Positions 10,075-19,436 of a stretch of DNA of 64,000 nt are shown in pieces. The stretch covers positions 40,200 to 104,199 of the forward strand of contig NZ_PDKC01000005.1 in NCBI RefSeq assembly GCF_004116495.1, read 5' to 3'. The number at the start of each line of letters is the position of its first letter. Within the stretch, counting starts at the first letter, position 1. The notes below the pieces were generated by a model. That model made no database searches and was not told the origin of the DNA. It saw only the letters and a list, made by a program, of their open reading frames with translations. The position numbers and the translations under genes are program-made. The stretch is from Arcobacter sp. CECT 8985. GTDB taxonomy: Bacteria > Campylobacterota > Campylobacteria > Campylobacterales > Arcobacteraceae.

Positions 10075-10827
10075 TTAAACACCTCTTTTATTATCCCATA
10101 CTCTAATGTGTAATCTGTCACAATATTTAAAACCGTTTTTTAAAGCTAAATTTATTACAGCTTCACTATTTTCTTGCATTTGTTTGGCATTGTCACCCAT
10201 TGGCATTAAATATACTTCAACTTTTGGAATTTGAACTAAAATATCTTCAATTTCTTTTTTCGCATTATTTAAAAAATCTTTATTGATTACAAATTTTAGA
10301 TATTTGTCTTCACAATTTTCAATTATATTTGTTAAAGTTTTTATATTTACTCTTTTTTTTAAAGGTTCAAGTGAGTTACTTAATTTTACACTCATAGAAA
10401 AAAGTATTTCTTTTTGATACTTTTCAACAATTTCAATATTTAATGAAGCATTTGTTTCAATTGTTACTTTATATTCATTCTCTACATAATATTTAAGTAA
10501 TTTTTGAAACTCTTTATTCTTCCAATAAAGAAGTGGTTCTCCACCTGTAATTACAATATCACATTTATAAGAAGGAAGATATTTTTCTACTTCTTTTATT
10601 AAATCACTTGCATTTACAAAAGTATGCCATTGATCTTTAAATGCAGGATCAACTGCATAATATGAATCACATGCACACTTTTTCACTCCACTTGGAGTTT
10701 CGTATTCAACTGCAAAGCCTTCACATCTAAAATTACATTTCCCAAATCTAATAAATACAGAAGAAGTTCCAACTCTTTTACCTTCTCCTTGTATTGTTGG
10801 ACCAAAAATTTCATTTACTTCAAGCAT
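10075..10827 (-). CDS. queE: 7-carboxy-7-deazaguanine synthase (radical SAM)
   Basis: Third enzyme of queuosine/preQ0 synthesis, converting 6-carboxytetrahydropterin to CDG. It has 250 residues. The start VNEIFGPTIQGEGKRVGTSSVFIRF is diagnostic of QueE. The cysteines are GKCNFRC followed 16 residues later by KCACD, a more spread cluster than the classical CX3CX2C. VITGGEPLLYW is the family glycine motif. It overlaps queD by 8 nt and lies in a queE-queD-queC-moeA operon. Confidence 0.92.
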   Translation of the reverse strand: MLEVNEIFGPTIQGEGKRVGTSSVFIRFGKCNFRCEGFAVEYETPSGVKKCACDSYYAVDPAFKDQWHTFVNASDLIKEVEKYLPSYKCDIVITGGEPLLYWKNKEFQKLLKYYVENEYKVTIETNASLNIEIVEKYQKEILFSMSVKLSNSLEPLKKRVNIKTLTNIIENCEDKYLKFVINKDFLNNAKKEIEDILVQIPKVEVYLMPMGDNAKQMQENSEAVINLALKNGFKYCDRLHIRVWDNKRGV

Positions 10828-11353
10828 AAAAAGTACTCTTACTTTTTGGTGTTTCTAAAAATTCAATATGAGATACTTTTATTCCTAAATCCGTCATTTT
10901 TTCTTGAACAATAGATAAAAACCAAGCTGATAGGTTTTCACTAGTTGGAACAAAATCAACTAAAACATAACCTTCATATAACTCTTTTATATGAATTTCT
11001 TCTTTAGTGAAATTTTTTAAATTTACTAAATAATAACCTTGCTTATGTTTTATTAATTCTTCTTTTTTTACTTTAGGTAAAAGAGTATCAAATAATGGGT
11101 CGTTAATATCTAAAATAAACTTGTGATCAAGAACATTATCAATAAAAGCTTTAAACCAATTAAGATGTTTAAAGTCTGTTACCATACCATCTTTTAATTT
11201 ATCTGCTTGTAAGTAGACTAATATTTTCCCTTGATGTCCATGTAGATGCCTACATTTTAAACATCCATCTAAAGAAAAATCAGTATTTAATGTTTGTGAC
11301 CATACTCTATGACCATAACAAAAATCAAACTCTTTTGAAATTTTCCAATGCAT
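10820..11353 (-). CDS. queD: 6-carboxy-5,6,7,8-tetrahydropterin synthase
   Basis: Second dedicated step of queuosine synthesis, using 7,8-dihydroneopterin triphosphate. At 177 residues it is longer than E. coli QueD (~120). Zinc ligands appear as CYGHRV (His near 15) and CRHLHGHQG. A catalytic Cys lies in GCLKC just before the HLHGH motif. VTDFKHLNWF, LDHKFIL and the C-terminal HIEFLETPKSKSTF (catalytic Glu) complete the fold. The last base of the queC stop is shared with the start of this gene, implying coupling. Confidence 0.93.
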   Translation of the reverse strand: MHWKISKEFDFCYGHRVWSQTLNTDFSLDGCLKCRHLHGHQGKILVYLQADKLKDGMVTDFKHLNWFKAFIDNVLDHKFILDINDPLFDTLLPKVKKEELIKHKQGYYLVNLKNFTKEEIHIKELYEGYVLVDFVPTSENLSAWFLSIVQEKMTDLGIKVSHIEFLETPKSKSTFYA

Positions 11354-12021
11354 TATTTTACCTTATATGGTATTTTGTCTTTACTATTTGCTTTTTCAAA
11401 ACCATTTAATCTTAATCTACAGCTATCACATACTCCACAAGCTTGCTCTTCTTCTTTATAGCAAGACCAAGTAAGTTCTAATGGAACATTTAATTCTAAT
11501 GCTTTTAAGACAATTTCACTTTTCATTAAATGAACAAGTGGAGTTTTTATTTCTATATTTGTTGTTTTTTTAGTTCCTGTATTTATTGTACTATTTATAG
11601 ATTTTATAAATTCATCTGTACAGTCAGGATATCCTGAACTATCTTCTTCTACAACACCTATATAAAGAGCACTTGCATTTTCTTTTTCTGCAATTGCAGC
11701 TGCAATTGATAAGAAAATACCATTTCTAAATGGAACATATGTTACAGGAACACCATCTTCAACTCCATCTACTGGTACATCAATACTTTTATCTGTTAAT
11801 GCACTTGCTCCTATTTGAGTAAAAAATGGGATATCAATTTCATATTTTTCTTTAATTTCTAAATCTTCACAAATATCTCTAAATGCTTTTAATTCTCTTT
11901 TTTCTGTTCTTTGTCCATAATTGAAATGAAGTGCAATAATTTCATAGCCTTCATTTTTTGCAATATAAGATGCTAACGTAGAGTCCATACCTCCACTTAA
12001 TATACAAACTGCTTTTTTCAT
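11353..12021 (-). CDS. queC: 7-cyano-7-deazaguanine synthase
   Basis: ATP-dependent conversion of CDG to preQ0; 222 residues. The PP-loop [18 protein letters not shown] is at the N terminus, [13 protein letters not shown] follows, and a zinc site is formed by [18 protein letters not shown] near the C terminus (four cysteines). It overlaps moeA by 4 nt and queD by 1 nt. Cytoplasmic; part of the tRNA queuosine operon. Confidence 0.96.
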   Translation of the reverse strand: MKKAVCILSGGMDSTLASYIAKNEGYEIIALHFNYGQRTEKRELKAFRDICEDLEIKEKYEIDIPFFTQIGASALTDKSIDVPVDGVEDGVPVTYVPFRNGIFLSIAAAIAEKENASALYIGVVEEDSSGYPDCTDEFIKSINSTINTGTKKTTNIEIKTPLVHLMKSEIVLKALELNVPLELTWSCYKEEEQACGVCDSCRLRLNGFEKANSKDKIPYKVK

Positions 12022-13244
12022 TTTGTTATAAAATCCTTTTTCTTATTTGTAAAAAATTTCCAATTTATTGGCAAGATTTTTAGCATATAATCTTTAGGTA
12101 ATTTATCAACTGTATCATCTAAAACAATCATACTATTTGCTTTGCATAGTACATTTACCATCCCTGGACTTCTTTTTTCAATTACTTCAAAGTATTCACC
12201 ATCAAACATTCCTGGAATAATAGTAACTCTTCCTTTTTTTATTTTAAGATCTTTTGATAATTTACCTAAAATAAAATTATGATGTAAGTTTTTTGAACCT
12301 ATTAATTTTTGAACAATTAGTTTTCCAAATAATTCAAAAATTAAAGAAGATGCTAAAGGATTTCCTGGAAGGTTCAAAATATATGTATTTTTTATTTTTC
12401 CAAAAATTGTAGGTTTTCCTGGTTTTATATAAATACCATCAATAATTGTTTGAAAATCTAATGTTTGAAATGCCTCTTTTGTAAAGTCAGCATCACCAAC
12501 ACTAACCCCACCAGATGTTACAATTAAATCTGCATTTAAAGAGTTATTTATTAGCTCTTTGATTGCTTCAACACTATCCTTTGCTTGTCCCATAAATGTA
12601 ACTTCGCAGCCTAACTCTTTAGCTCTTGCAATAAAAGTTGGAGTATTTGAGTTATATATTTGATAATCTTCAATTTTTTCATAATGAAGCTTTAACTCTT
12701 CTCCCGATGCAAAAACAGCAATTTTAGGTCTTTTATATACTTTTATATGTGAAATACCTTGTGAAGAAAGTAGGGTGATTTTAGAAAAATTAACTCTTTC
12801 ACCTGTTTTTATTAAATGCTCATTTAAACTTATATCTTCACCAATAAATTTAATATGTTGAAACTCTTTTACTTTTGTTTTATCTAAAATTTCAATTTTA
12901 TTTTTTTCTAGTTGTTTTGTCTCTTCTTTTGGTATTATAGCTGTTGTATTTGATGGAACTTTCGCTCCAGTCATTATTTTTGCACAAGTGTTTTGTTTTA
13001 AAAATATATTTGTGTTATCACCTGCAAAAACTGTATCTATAATATTTAACTGGTTATTCCTATCATCAAATCTTATTGCATAACCATCCATTGCTGAGTT
13101 ATCAAATTTTGGAAGTGCAAAATCTGCATATAAATCTTGGGCACTAATCCTATTAATACTTTGCTCAATTGGAATGATTTCAAAGTCCAATTTTGGATTT
13201 AATTTTTCTATAATATTTAATGTATCTTTAATATTTAAAGCCAT
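12018..13244 (-). CDS. moeA: Molybdopterin molybdenumtransferase
   Basis: Inserts molybdate into adenylated molybdopterin to make Moco. I chose the ATG at 13244; an in-frame TTG directly before it is less likely, and AAAGGAAATT gives good spacing to the ATG (408 residues). Motifs: [51 protein letters not shown], and [16 protein letters not shown] moeA at the head of a queuosine operon is unusual functionally but the 4-nt overlap with queC is clear. Confidence 0.94.
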   Translation of the reverse strand: MALNIKDTLNIIEKLNPKLDFEIIPIEQSINRISAQDLYADFALPKFDNSAMDGYAIRFDDRNNQLNIIDTVFAGDNTNIFLKQNTCAKIMTGAKVPSNTTAIIPKEETKQLEKNKIEILDKTKVKEFQHIKFIGEDISLNEHLIKTGERVNFSKITLLSSQGISHIKVYKRPKIAVFASGEELKLHYEKIEDYQIYNSNTPTFIARAKELGCEVTFMGQAKDSVEAIKELINNSLNADLIVTSGGVSVGDADFTKEAFQTLDFQTIIDGIYIKPGKPTIFGKIKNTYILNLPGNPLASSLIFELFGKLIVQKLIGSKNLHHNFILGKLSKDLKIKKGRVTIIPGMFDGEYFEVIEKRSPGMVNVLCKANSMIVLDDTVDKLPKDYMLKILPINWKFFTNKKKDFITK

Positions 13245-13313
13245 CAATTTCCTTTACTAATACCTTATGACAAGTTTGCTATAATACCAAAATTTTTTAA
13301 AAGTGAGATAAAC

Positions 13314-13718
13314 ATGGAAATTATGCAAGAAGCATTAACTGCTCATATATATGCAATTTATTTATTTATAATTATAATGATATTTAATTTATACAGTGTA
13401 ATTACAGTAACAAATTTTATCAAATTAGCAAAAAGATTAAAGTTTATGACTCCTTTGTATCATTTAACAAATGCTATTATAATGTATAGTGGAGCAATTA
13501 TTGCAGCATATGCTCACTCTTTTAGTTTAAAAGTTATAATAATGATACCAGCTTCGATTTTTTTATTAGTTATTGAAATAAAAAGATATAAAAAAATGAG
13601 AGTTATTAAAGCAGAAGATAATAGACTTCAAGAAGAATTTCGAACTTATGCAAAAAAAATATATATGATTGAAGCATTTGTTTTAATTTTTGTATTTTTA
13701 CTAGTAAAGGTATTGTAG
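13314..13718 (+). CDS. Conserved small integral membrane protein, unknown function
   Basis: 134 residues with about four hydrophobic segments (roughly 10-35, 45-65, 68-88 and 115-133) separated by short basic loops such as KLAKRLKF and EIKRYKKMRVIK. No catalytic motif is visible and I do not recognise the family. Its stop is immediately followed by the rsmE ATG with no gap, so the two are cotranscribed and probably coupled. It is divergent from moeA with about 70 bp between. Confidence 0.75.
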   Translation: MEIMQEALTAHIYAIYLFIIIMIFNLYSVITVTNFIKLAKRLKFMTPLYHLTNAIIMYSGAIIAAYAHSFSLKVIIMIPASIFLLVIEIKRYKKMRVIKAEDNRLQEEFRTYAKKIYMIEAFVLIFVFLLVKVL

Positions 13719-14390
13719 ATGCAATTTACATATGATAATCTTGCAAAAGATGAAGTATTAAAAATTGAAAATGATAACTACAAACATATAATAAAAGCAA
13801 GAAGACATAAAGTAGGGGATATTTTAGCATTTAGAAATTTAATAGATAAGAATATTTACTATTATGAAATTTTTTCTATAGATAAAAGAAGTGCTATTTT
13901 AAAACTTAAATCTTTTGAAGAAAAAATTATTGATGTTAAAAAACAATTACATATTGGTTGGTGTCTTGTTGATCCTAAAACAGTTGAAAAAGAGTTACCT
14001 TATTTAAATGAACTTGGAGTAAAAACTATAACATTTATTCCAAGTGACTATTCTCAAAAGAATTTTAAATTAAATTTTGAAAAGATGCAGAAAATATTAA
14101 TTAATTCTTCTCAGCAATGTGGACGAAGTTCAATTATAGATCTTCATATTTGTAAAAGTTTAGATGAGTTTATATCTTTAAATCCAGACTCATATATGAT
14201 TAATTTTTCAAATAAAAGAGTTGATGATTACAAAGATGAAATAAAAACAGTAATTATTGGTTGTGAAGGTGGTTTTTCTAAAGCTGAGGTTGAAAACTTT
14301 AATGATCAAAAAATAGTAGGTTTTTCAACACCATTAATTTTAAAATCACAAACAGCTGTATCTGCTGTTGCTTCTAAAATATTAATTTAA
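13719..14390 (+). CDS. rsmE: 16S rRNA (uracil1498-N3)-methyltransferase
   Basis: SPOUT-class methyltransferase for U1498 of 16S rRNA; 223 residues. An N-terminal PUA-like part (DNYKHIIKARRHKVGDIL) is followed by the knotted SPOUT domain, with SSQQCGRSSI, the SAM-loop IIGCEGGFSKAEVENF and the C-terminal LKSQTAVSAVASKIL. The usual LRTETA block is here LKSQTA, a modest variation. Cotranscribed with the membrane protein directly upstream. Confidence 0.92.
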   Translation: MQFTYDNLAKDEVLKIENDNYKHIIKARRHKVGDILAFRNLIDKNIYYYEIFSIDKRSAILKLKSFEEKIIDVKKQLHIGWCLVDPKTVEKELPYLNELGVKTITFIPSDYSQKNFKLNFEKMQKILINSSQQCGRSSIIDLHICKSLDEFISLNPDSYMINFSNKRVDDYKDEIKTVIIGCEGGFSKAEVENFNDQKIVGFSTPLILKSQTAVSAVASKILI

Positions 14391-14417
14391 AAGATAAACT
14401 TTTGTTTATCTTTTAAA
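14386..14417. terminator. Bidirectional terminator after rsmE
   Basis: Perfect 14-bp inverted repeat TTTAAAAGATAAAC / GTTTATCTTTTAAA with a TTTT loop. It contains the rsmE stop codon and ends 4 nt from the stop of the convergent cytochrome gene. Confidence 0.88.
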
Positions 14418-14421
14418 TCTT

Positions 14422-14817
14422 TTACCAATTTCTAACTATCGAGTGACATCTAGAACAGGCATTTAAAATATCAGAGTATGCATTTGCTGCATTTAAAAAG
14501 GCTTTATTTTCAAGATTTAATTGAAGAACAGTTATATCTAATGAAATTCTCTTTGCAGTGTATTCTGCTACATTAATCATGTGTTTTTTATTTGCAGGTA
14601 GATATTTTTCTATAATTTCTTTATTTGAAAAAAGTTTATTTCCTTTTTTTACAAGTTTAGTTCCATTATCAATTAGTTTAATGTTATTATTTAAAAAGCC
14701 TTGTTGAATTTGACTCATTCCTTTTTCCATTGTTGCCATTGATTTTTGCATAATATCTTGCGCATTTGATAGTGTTACAATTAATGCTGATAAAAGTAAT
14801 AATTTCCCTAATCTCAT
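14422..14817 (-). CDS. Periplasmic cytochrome c'-like monoheme protein
   Basis: 131 residues. A Sec signal peptide covers about residues 1-19 (LLLLSALIVTLSNAQ). The mature part is helical with many Met and Lys residues and ends in CSRCHSIVRNW, a CxxCH heme-c site a few residues from the C terminus. That layout is characteristic of the four-helix cytochrome c' fold, although overall similarity is not obvious by eye. It is placed just downstream of petABC but beyond a strong terminator, so it has its own transcription. The role could be in electron transfer or NO handling; unproven. Confidence 0.75.
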   Translation of the reverse strand: MRLGKLLLLSALIVTLSNAQDIMQKSMATMEKGMSQIQQGFLNNNIKLIDNGTKLVKKGNKLFSNKEIIEKYLPANKKHMINVAEYTAKRISLDITVLQLNLENKAFLNAANAYSDILNACSRCHSIVRNW

Positions 14818-14945
14818 TTAATTCCTTTAATATAAGTTGCAAAAATATTACAATTTTAATTATTAAAAAATAATTAAGATTATTAAAATTAGTTATTATA
14901 TTATTTGAATGAAAAATAAGTTTTCAAAAAGTAGCAGTAGATATA

Positions 14946-14978
14946 AAAAAAGGAGGTTAAAAATTAACCTCCTTTTTT
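14946..14978 (-). terminator. Terminator after petC
   Basis: 15-bp perfect stem AAAAAAGGAGGTTAA / TTAACCTCCTTTTTT with an AAA loop, 20 nt past the petC stop and followed by T-rich sequence on the minus strand. Confidence 0.9.
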
Positions 14979-14998
14979 ATATTTTTAAAGAAAAGTTC

Positions 14999-16039
14999 TT
15001 AATGAATATCTCTCCATTTACTAGCTTTCCATAACCAAGCAAAGATAGCAAAAATTACTAAGTAGATTAGGAATTTAGGTCCTAATTCTTCTCTTTGTGC
15101 TTTTTTAGAGTCACCAACTTTTTCTAAATAAGAAATTACTTTCTCTTCAGAAGCTTTAGATAAACCAACTCTAGGCATTGCTGTACCTTCTAAGTGTTTT
15201 TGAGGATCATTAATAAATTCATGTAAATATTTTGCTCCTCTACTTCTAATGTATTGTGATAAATCTGGTGGAACTTTCCCCATATATGCTTTAATATTTT
15301 CAGCAGGAGTATGAGCAGACATTGTTCCGCCTTTCATGTCACCATATTTTATACCATGACATCTTTGACAAGCATCTTGGAACACTTGTTTATCTGTCAT
15401 TTTATCTGGAGCAATTGATTGTAAATATGCTACCATATCTGCAATATCTTGTGGTTGCATCCAAGAATAAGAAGGCATTGGATGAACTCTTCCATCAACA
15501 AATTTATGAGAAACTTTTTGACCTAATGTAGGTTCTTTAATAAATGCTACTAAATAATCTTTAGTGTATAGTTTACCAGAAGTACTTAAATCTGGTGGTA
15601 CTACACCATATGCAGCAGCTGAACTTGCATCATCCATTACCTGAGGGAATCCCTGAGATTTGATTGAGTGACAAGCAGTACAGTTTGATTGTACTAGTGT
15701 TGCACCATTAGTTGCATTACCTTTAAGTTTTAATGTTGCATTATTTGATTCCCAAAAAGAATCAATTCTTTTTTGAAATTTTACTGCAGCATCATACTCT
15801 TTTTTTGGAAGATGCGTAACTTTTTCATTTCCAGTTTTTTTAGCTTCAGCTTCAGCTTTTTCTAAAGCTTCTTTTTTCTCTTCAACTTTTTCTTTTGCAC
15901 TTACTTTATCAGCTTGTTCAAAATTATAGTTTGCTGGATCCACATGAGGATGCATTTGTGAATGAGCAAATGGTTCAACACCCCAGTAAGTAATTAATGT
16001 TAATACAACTACTACTGCTAATATTTTTAATTCTCTCAT
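14999..16039 (-). CDS. petC: Di-heme c-type cytochrome subunit of the bc1 complex
   Basis: 346 residues, in the place of cytochrome c1. One N-terminal membrane segment (residues ~5-20), then a Lys/Glu-rich linker, then two cytochrome c domains with CTACH near residue 120 and CQRCH near 225. Downstream methionines (HPMPSY and TAMPRVG) are likely axial ligands. A C-terminal anchor follows (FLIYLVIFAIFAWLW). Two-heme PetC proteins of this kind replace cytochrome c1 in epsilon-type bc1 complexes. Its start overlaps the petB stop by one base. Confidence 0.92.
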   Translation of the reverse strand: MRELKILAVVVVLTLITYWGVEPFAHSQMHPHVDPANYNFEQADKVSAKEKVEEKKEALEKAEAEAKKTGNEKVTHLPKKEYDAAVKFQKRIDSFWESNNATLKLKGNATNGATLVQSNCTACHSIKSQGFPQVMDDASSAAAYGVVPPDLSTSGKLYTKDYLVAFIKEPTLGQKVSHKFVDGRVHPMPSYSWMQPQDIADMVAYLQSIAPDKMTDKQVFQDACQRCHGIKYGDMKGGTMSAHTPAENIKAYMGKVPPDLSQYIRSRGAKYLHEFINDPQKHLEGTAMPRVGLSKASEEKVISYLEKVGDSKKAQREELGPKFLIYLVIFAIFAWLWKASKWRDIH

Positions 16040-17286
16040 TATGCACCTCTCTTTTTAGCATCAAGTTTTGTAATAACTGGTAATAAAATAAATAGTAAGA
16101 TAAATAGCGTAGCAGCTACAAATCCAACCCATGCATTAGCACCTGTTGGAGGTAATTTACCCCAAATAGTTAATACAATTAAATCAGCCATTAATATCCA
16201 GAACCATATAAAGAAACCAGGTCTTTTATGTGCTGGTAAAATTTCTGTGTCTCTATCTAAGAATGGTAATAATAGGAAAATAGCATTTGCAAAACCAAAT
16301 GCAGCAAGACCAATATCAAAGGCTTTCATAGGACCAATATCAAAGAAGAAACCTCTTAATACTTCGTATGACCATAAGAAATACCACTCAGGATAAATAT
16401 GTGCAGGAGTTGCCATATTATCTGCTGGATCAAAGTTTACTGGATCCATAGCAAAATCAAAGTGGAAGAATACTAAGTAAAAATAGAAAATTAAGAAAAT
16501 CCCAAGAACAGCTAAATCTTTAGAGATAAATACTGGCCAGAAAGGAATAACTTTTGATTCTTTTTTATTACCACTTAAATATTTTTCAGCTTCTGCATCA
16601 AAATCAATTTCTTCAGAATTTTGATTATTAACATGTGGAACTCTTAGTGAATAAAAGTGTACTGCAATTAATGCCATTATAACAATAGGTAATAAGAAAA
16701 CATGTAACATAAAAAATCTTGTTAATGTAGCATCTGCAACGTTAAAGTCACCTCTAATCCAAATAACTAATGAATCACCGATGAATGGAATACCACCAAA
16801 AAGGTTTGTAATAACCATTGCAGCCCAGTAAGACATTTGTCCCCATGGTAACATATATCCAGAGAATCCAGCAGCACTAAATACAACAAATAGTAACATA
16901 CCAGAAATCCAAATCATTTCTCTACCTTGTTTATAAGAACCATAGTAAATACCAGTAAACATATGTATATAAATAATTAAAAATACTACTGATGCGGCAA
17001 CACCATGCATATGTCTAAATAGCCAACCATATGCAACTTCTTGCATAATTGTATAGTTTACAGAATCAAATGCTAAATTAACATCTGGTTTGTAATACAT
17101 CATTAAAAAAATTCCTGAAATTACTAAAATACCAAATGTAGCAGCAAGTAAAACACCCATTGCCCATAAGAAGTTAATATCTTTTGGAATCCAATACTCA
17201 GTCATTAATACTTTGTTTAGTGTAGTAGTATTTAATCTTTGATCTAACCACTCACCAACAGAGTTTGCTTTAGTAAATTTTGCCAT
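16039..17286 (-). CDS. petB: Cytochrome b subunit of the bc1 complex
   Basis: 415-residue integral membrane protein with about nine helices, holding the two b hemes and quinol sites. Visible signatures: the heme helices with RHMHGVAASVVFLIIYIHMF and FFMLHVFLLPIVIM, the Qo-site block MLPWGQMSYWAA, and PEWYFLWSYEVLRG. It oxidises menaquinol and passes electrons to the Rieske and di-heme subunits. Middle gene of petA-petB-petC, 11 nt from petA. Confidence 0.97.
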   Translation of the reverse strand: MAKFTKANSVGEWLDQRLNTTTLNKVLMTEYWIPKDINFLWAMGVLLAATFGILVISGIFLMMYYKPDVNLAFDSVNYTIMQEVAYGWLFRHMHGVAASVVFLIIYIHMFTGIYYGSYKQGREMIWISGMLLFVVFSAAGFSGYMLPWGQMSYWAAMVITNLFGGIPFIGDSLVIWIRGDFNVADATLTRFFMLHVFLLPIVIMALIAVHFYSLRVPHVNNQNSEEIDFDAEAEKYLSGNKKESKVIPFWPVFISKDLAVLGIFLIFYFYLVFFHFDFAMDPVNFDPADNMATPAHIYPEWYFLWSYEVLRGFFFDIGPMKAFDIGLAAFGFANAIFLLLPFLDRDTEILPAHKRPGFFIWFWILMADLIVLTIWGKLPPTGANAWVGFVAATLFILLFILLPVITKLDAKKRGA

Positions 17287-17297
17287 TGCTTAACTCC

Positions 17298-17798
17298 TTA
17301 TGCCTTCATCGCAGCAGCGATTTTCTTATATTCAGGACCATCTTCACCTAGAACAATTTTTGTGCCTTTAAGACTAAATGGAGGTAAGTCAAGTGGTCTT
17401 GGTGGTGGACCAAAAATCTCTTCTCCACTAGCATTAAATTCACCACCGTGACATGGACATTTCCATTTTGTCTTTTTCCATGCAGGGATACATCCTAAGT
17501 GTGTACATAATCCAATAGCTATTGTATATCTATCATTATTAATTACTAAATCTCTTTTATTAGATTCCATATCAGCAGTTTTTTTTAGTACAAATACGGG
17601 TTTTCCTCTCCATACGATTGTACTTGGTTCACCAGCTTTTACTGTACTTAAATCAAATTCAGTAAATCCGCTAGATAATACACTTGGAAGTGGATCCCAC
17701 GCTCTTTTCATACCAACTAAAGAGGCAGCTCCACCAACTGCAGCAACTGCAGCAAATGTATAACCAAGAAAATCTCGTCTATTTGTTTCGTTAGACAT
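17298..17798 (-). CDS. petA: Rieske iron-sulfur subunit of the bc1 complex
   Basis: 166 residues. A twin-arginine start ([24 protein letters not shown]) anchors it and directs Tat export. The [2Fe-2S] ligands are in CTHLGCIP and CPCHGGEF, and the Pro loop is [13 protein letters not shown]. First gene of the petABC operon; an AAGGAAG site precedes the ATG and a TATAAT lies about 35 nt upstream. Confidence 0.97.
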   Translation of the reverse strand: MSNETNRRDFLGYTFAAVAAVGGAASLVGMKRAWDPLPSVLSSGFTEFDLSTVKAGEPSTIVWRGKPVFVLKKTADMESNKRDLVINNDRYTIAIGLCTHLGCIPAWKKTKWKCPCHGGEFNASGEEIFGPPPRPLDLPPFSLKGTKIVLGEDGPEYKKIAAAMKA

Positions 17799-17830
17799 AT
17801 AACTTCCTTATTTTAAAATAAAATCTAACT

Positions 17831-17836
17831 ATTATA
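17831..17836 (-). promoter_or_regulatory. -10 box for petABC
   Basis: TATAAT on the minus strand in the context CAATATAATAG, 33 nt upstream of the petA ATG. No obvious -35. Confidence 0.6.
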
Positions 17837-17930
17837 TTGAGAATTTTCTTAAATTGTTATGACATATGTCAATTCAAATAACTTTTATGTCACTTTATGA
17901 GAAAAAAATACACAAGATAGAGTAAAAATA

Positions 17931-17961
17931 TTTATTAGAGAGATTAATTCTCTCTAATAAA
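17931..17961 (-). terminator. Terminator at the thrC stop
   Basis: 13-bp perfect inverted repeat TTTATTAGAGAGA / TCTCTCTAATAAA with a 5-nt loop. It includes the last thrC codons and stop, and is followed on the minus strand by a TATTTTT tract. Confidence 0.85.
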
Positions 17962-19425
17962 TTTTACAATTTCTTCTTCTATATTTTCTTTATTAATAAT
18001 TGTTTTGTGTATAATTTTTGAAGTAAATAAGTTTTTTATATTTGCAGGAAGTTTAGCATTGTATTTTTTAGATATTTCATCTAAAGCATCTTTATCTGCA
18101 TATTTTTCATTGTTTTGTTTTAATGCATTTAAAACTGTTGGAGAAAATTTTGTCCATTCTGCAGTTGAATAAATAACAGTTTTTAAATCTTTTTCTTTTA
18201 AGTGTTCATATGCTTTTAGACAAGTTGCTGTATGTGGGTCCATAAGGTAACCTTCATCTAAAAACTCTTTTATTTTTATTGCTCCATATTTATCATCTGA
18301 ATTTATTGCTGAAAATTCAGTTTGTAATAAGTTTCTTTCATTTTCAGATAATTTAAACATGTTATTTGATGCTAAATCATCAAATAATTCTTTAGTTCTT
18401 TTTTCGCCAAATAAATCATACATTACTCTTTCAATATTAGATGATTTTAAAATATCCATAGCAGGAGATTTTGTAAGAATTAATTCTTTATCTCTTATAT
18501 CATAAACACCAGTGTTTATCCACTCTGTTAAAATATTGTTTTCATTAGATGCAACTAAAAGTTTTTCTATAGGTAATCCCATCTTTTTAGCATAAAAAGC
18601 ACCTAGAACATTTCCAAAGTTTCCACTTGGAACTACTAAATAGATTTTTTCATTATTTTTTATTTCATTTTGTCTAATTAATTCTAAGTATGAATGAAAG
18701 TGATATATAATTTGAAATATAATTCTTCCAAAGTTTACTGAGTTTGCAGCACTTAATTTTATGCCATCATTTTCAAGTTCTTTTTTAAATGTTTGAGAAC
18801 TTAATAATTTTTTTAGTGCAGTTTGAGCATCATCAAAATTACCTTTTATTCCAATTACTTTTTGATTATCTCCATCTTCACATACCATTTGTAATCTTTG
18901 AACATCAGATGTCCCTCCATCTGGATACATACAAGCAATTTTTATATTTTCTTTATTTTTAAATGTATTAAGTGCAGCTGGACCTGTATCACCACTTGTT
19001 GCAGCTAATATTAAATATTTTTCATCTCTTTTTTTTGCAATTGAACTTAAAATAGAACCAAATGGTTGTAAAGCCATGTCTTTAAATGCCCTTGTTGGAC
19101 CATGATATTGTTCATGCACAAATAAATCTTCTTTTACTTTTACTACTGGGCATGGATTTTCAGAATTATCAAAATTATCATACAATTTTAATGCATTGTC
19201 AATATCTTCATCACTAATATCTATTTCAAATGCTTTTAATATATCGTATGCAAGTTTTTTATAATTTTTATCTAAATGTTTTTGTATAAAATTATCTTCT
19301 AACTTTGGTAACTCTTTTGGAACATATAATCCACCAAATGAAGCGCTTGGATTTAAAATTGCTTCACTGAAACTAACTTCTTTGGGTTTTATACCATCAT
19401 TTCCTCTTGTTTCTATAAAATTCAT
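17944..19425 (-). CDS. thrC: Threonine synthase
   Basis: PLP enzyme converting O-phosphohomoserine to threonine; 493 residues, the long (ThrC subgroup 2) size. The PLP lysine is in HGPTRAFKDMALQPFGS, and the phosphate-binding region includes ATSGDTGPAALNTF. VVPSGNFGNVLGAFYAKKMG and the C-terminal DPHTATCLKAYE are further signatures. It lies 11 nt downstream of argB with the same orientation, so the two amino-acid genes are probably cotranscribed. Confidence 0.95.
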   Translation of the reverse strand: MNFIETRGNDGIKPKEVSFSEAILNPSASFGGLYVPKELPKLEDNFIQKHLDKNYKKLAYDILKAFEIDISDEDIDNALKLYDNFDNSENPCPVVKVKEDLFVHEQYHGPTRAFKDMALQPFGSILSSIAKKRDEKYLILAATSGDTGPAALNTFKNKENIKIACMYPDGGTSDVQRLQMVCEDGDNQKVIGIKGNFDDAQTALKKLLSSQTFKKELENDGIKLSAANSVNFGRIIFQIIYHFHSYLELIRQNEIKNNEKIYLVVPSGNFGNVLGAFYAKKMGLPIEKLLVASNENNILTEWINTGVYDIRDKELILTKSPAMDILKSSNIERVMYDLFGEKRTKELFDDLASNNMFKLSENERNLLQTEFSAINSDDKYGAIKIKEFLDEGYLMDPHTATCLKAYEHLKEKDLKTVIYSTAEWTKFSPTVLNALKQNNEKYADKDALDEISKKYNAKLPANIKNLFTSKIIHKTIINKENIEEEIVKFIREN

Positions 19426-19436
19426 TAAATTTCCCT

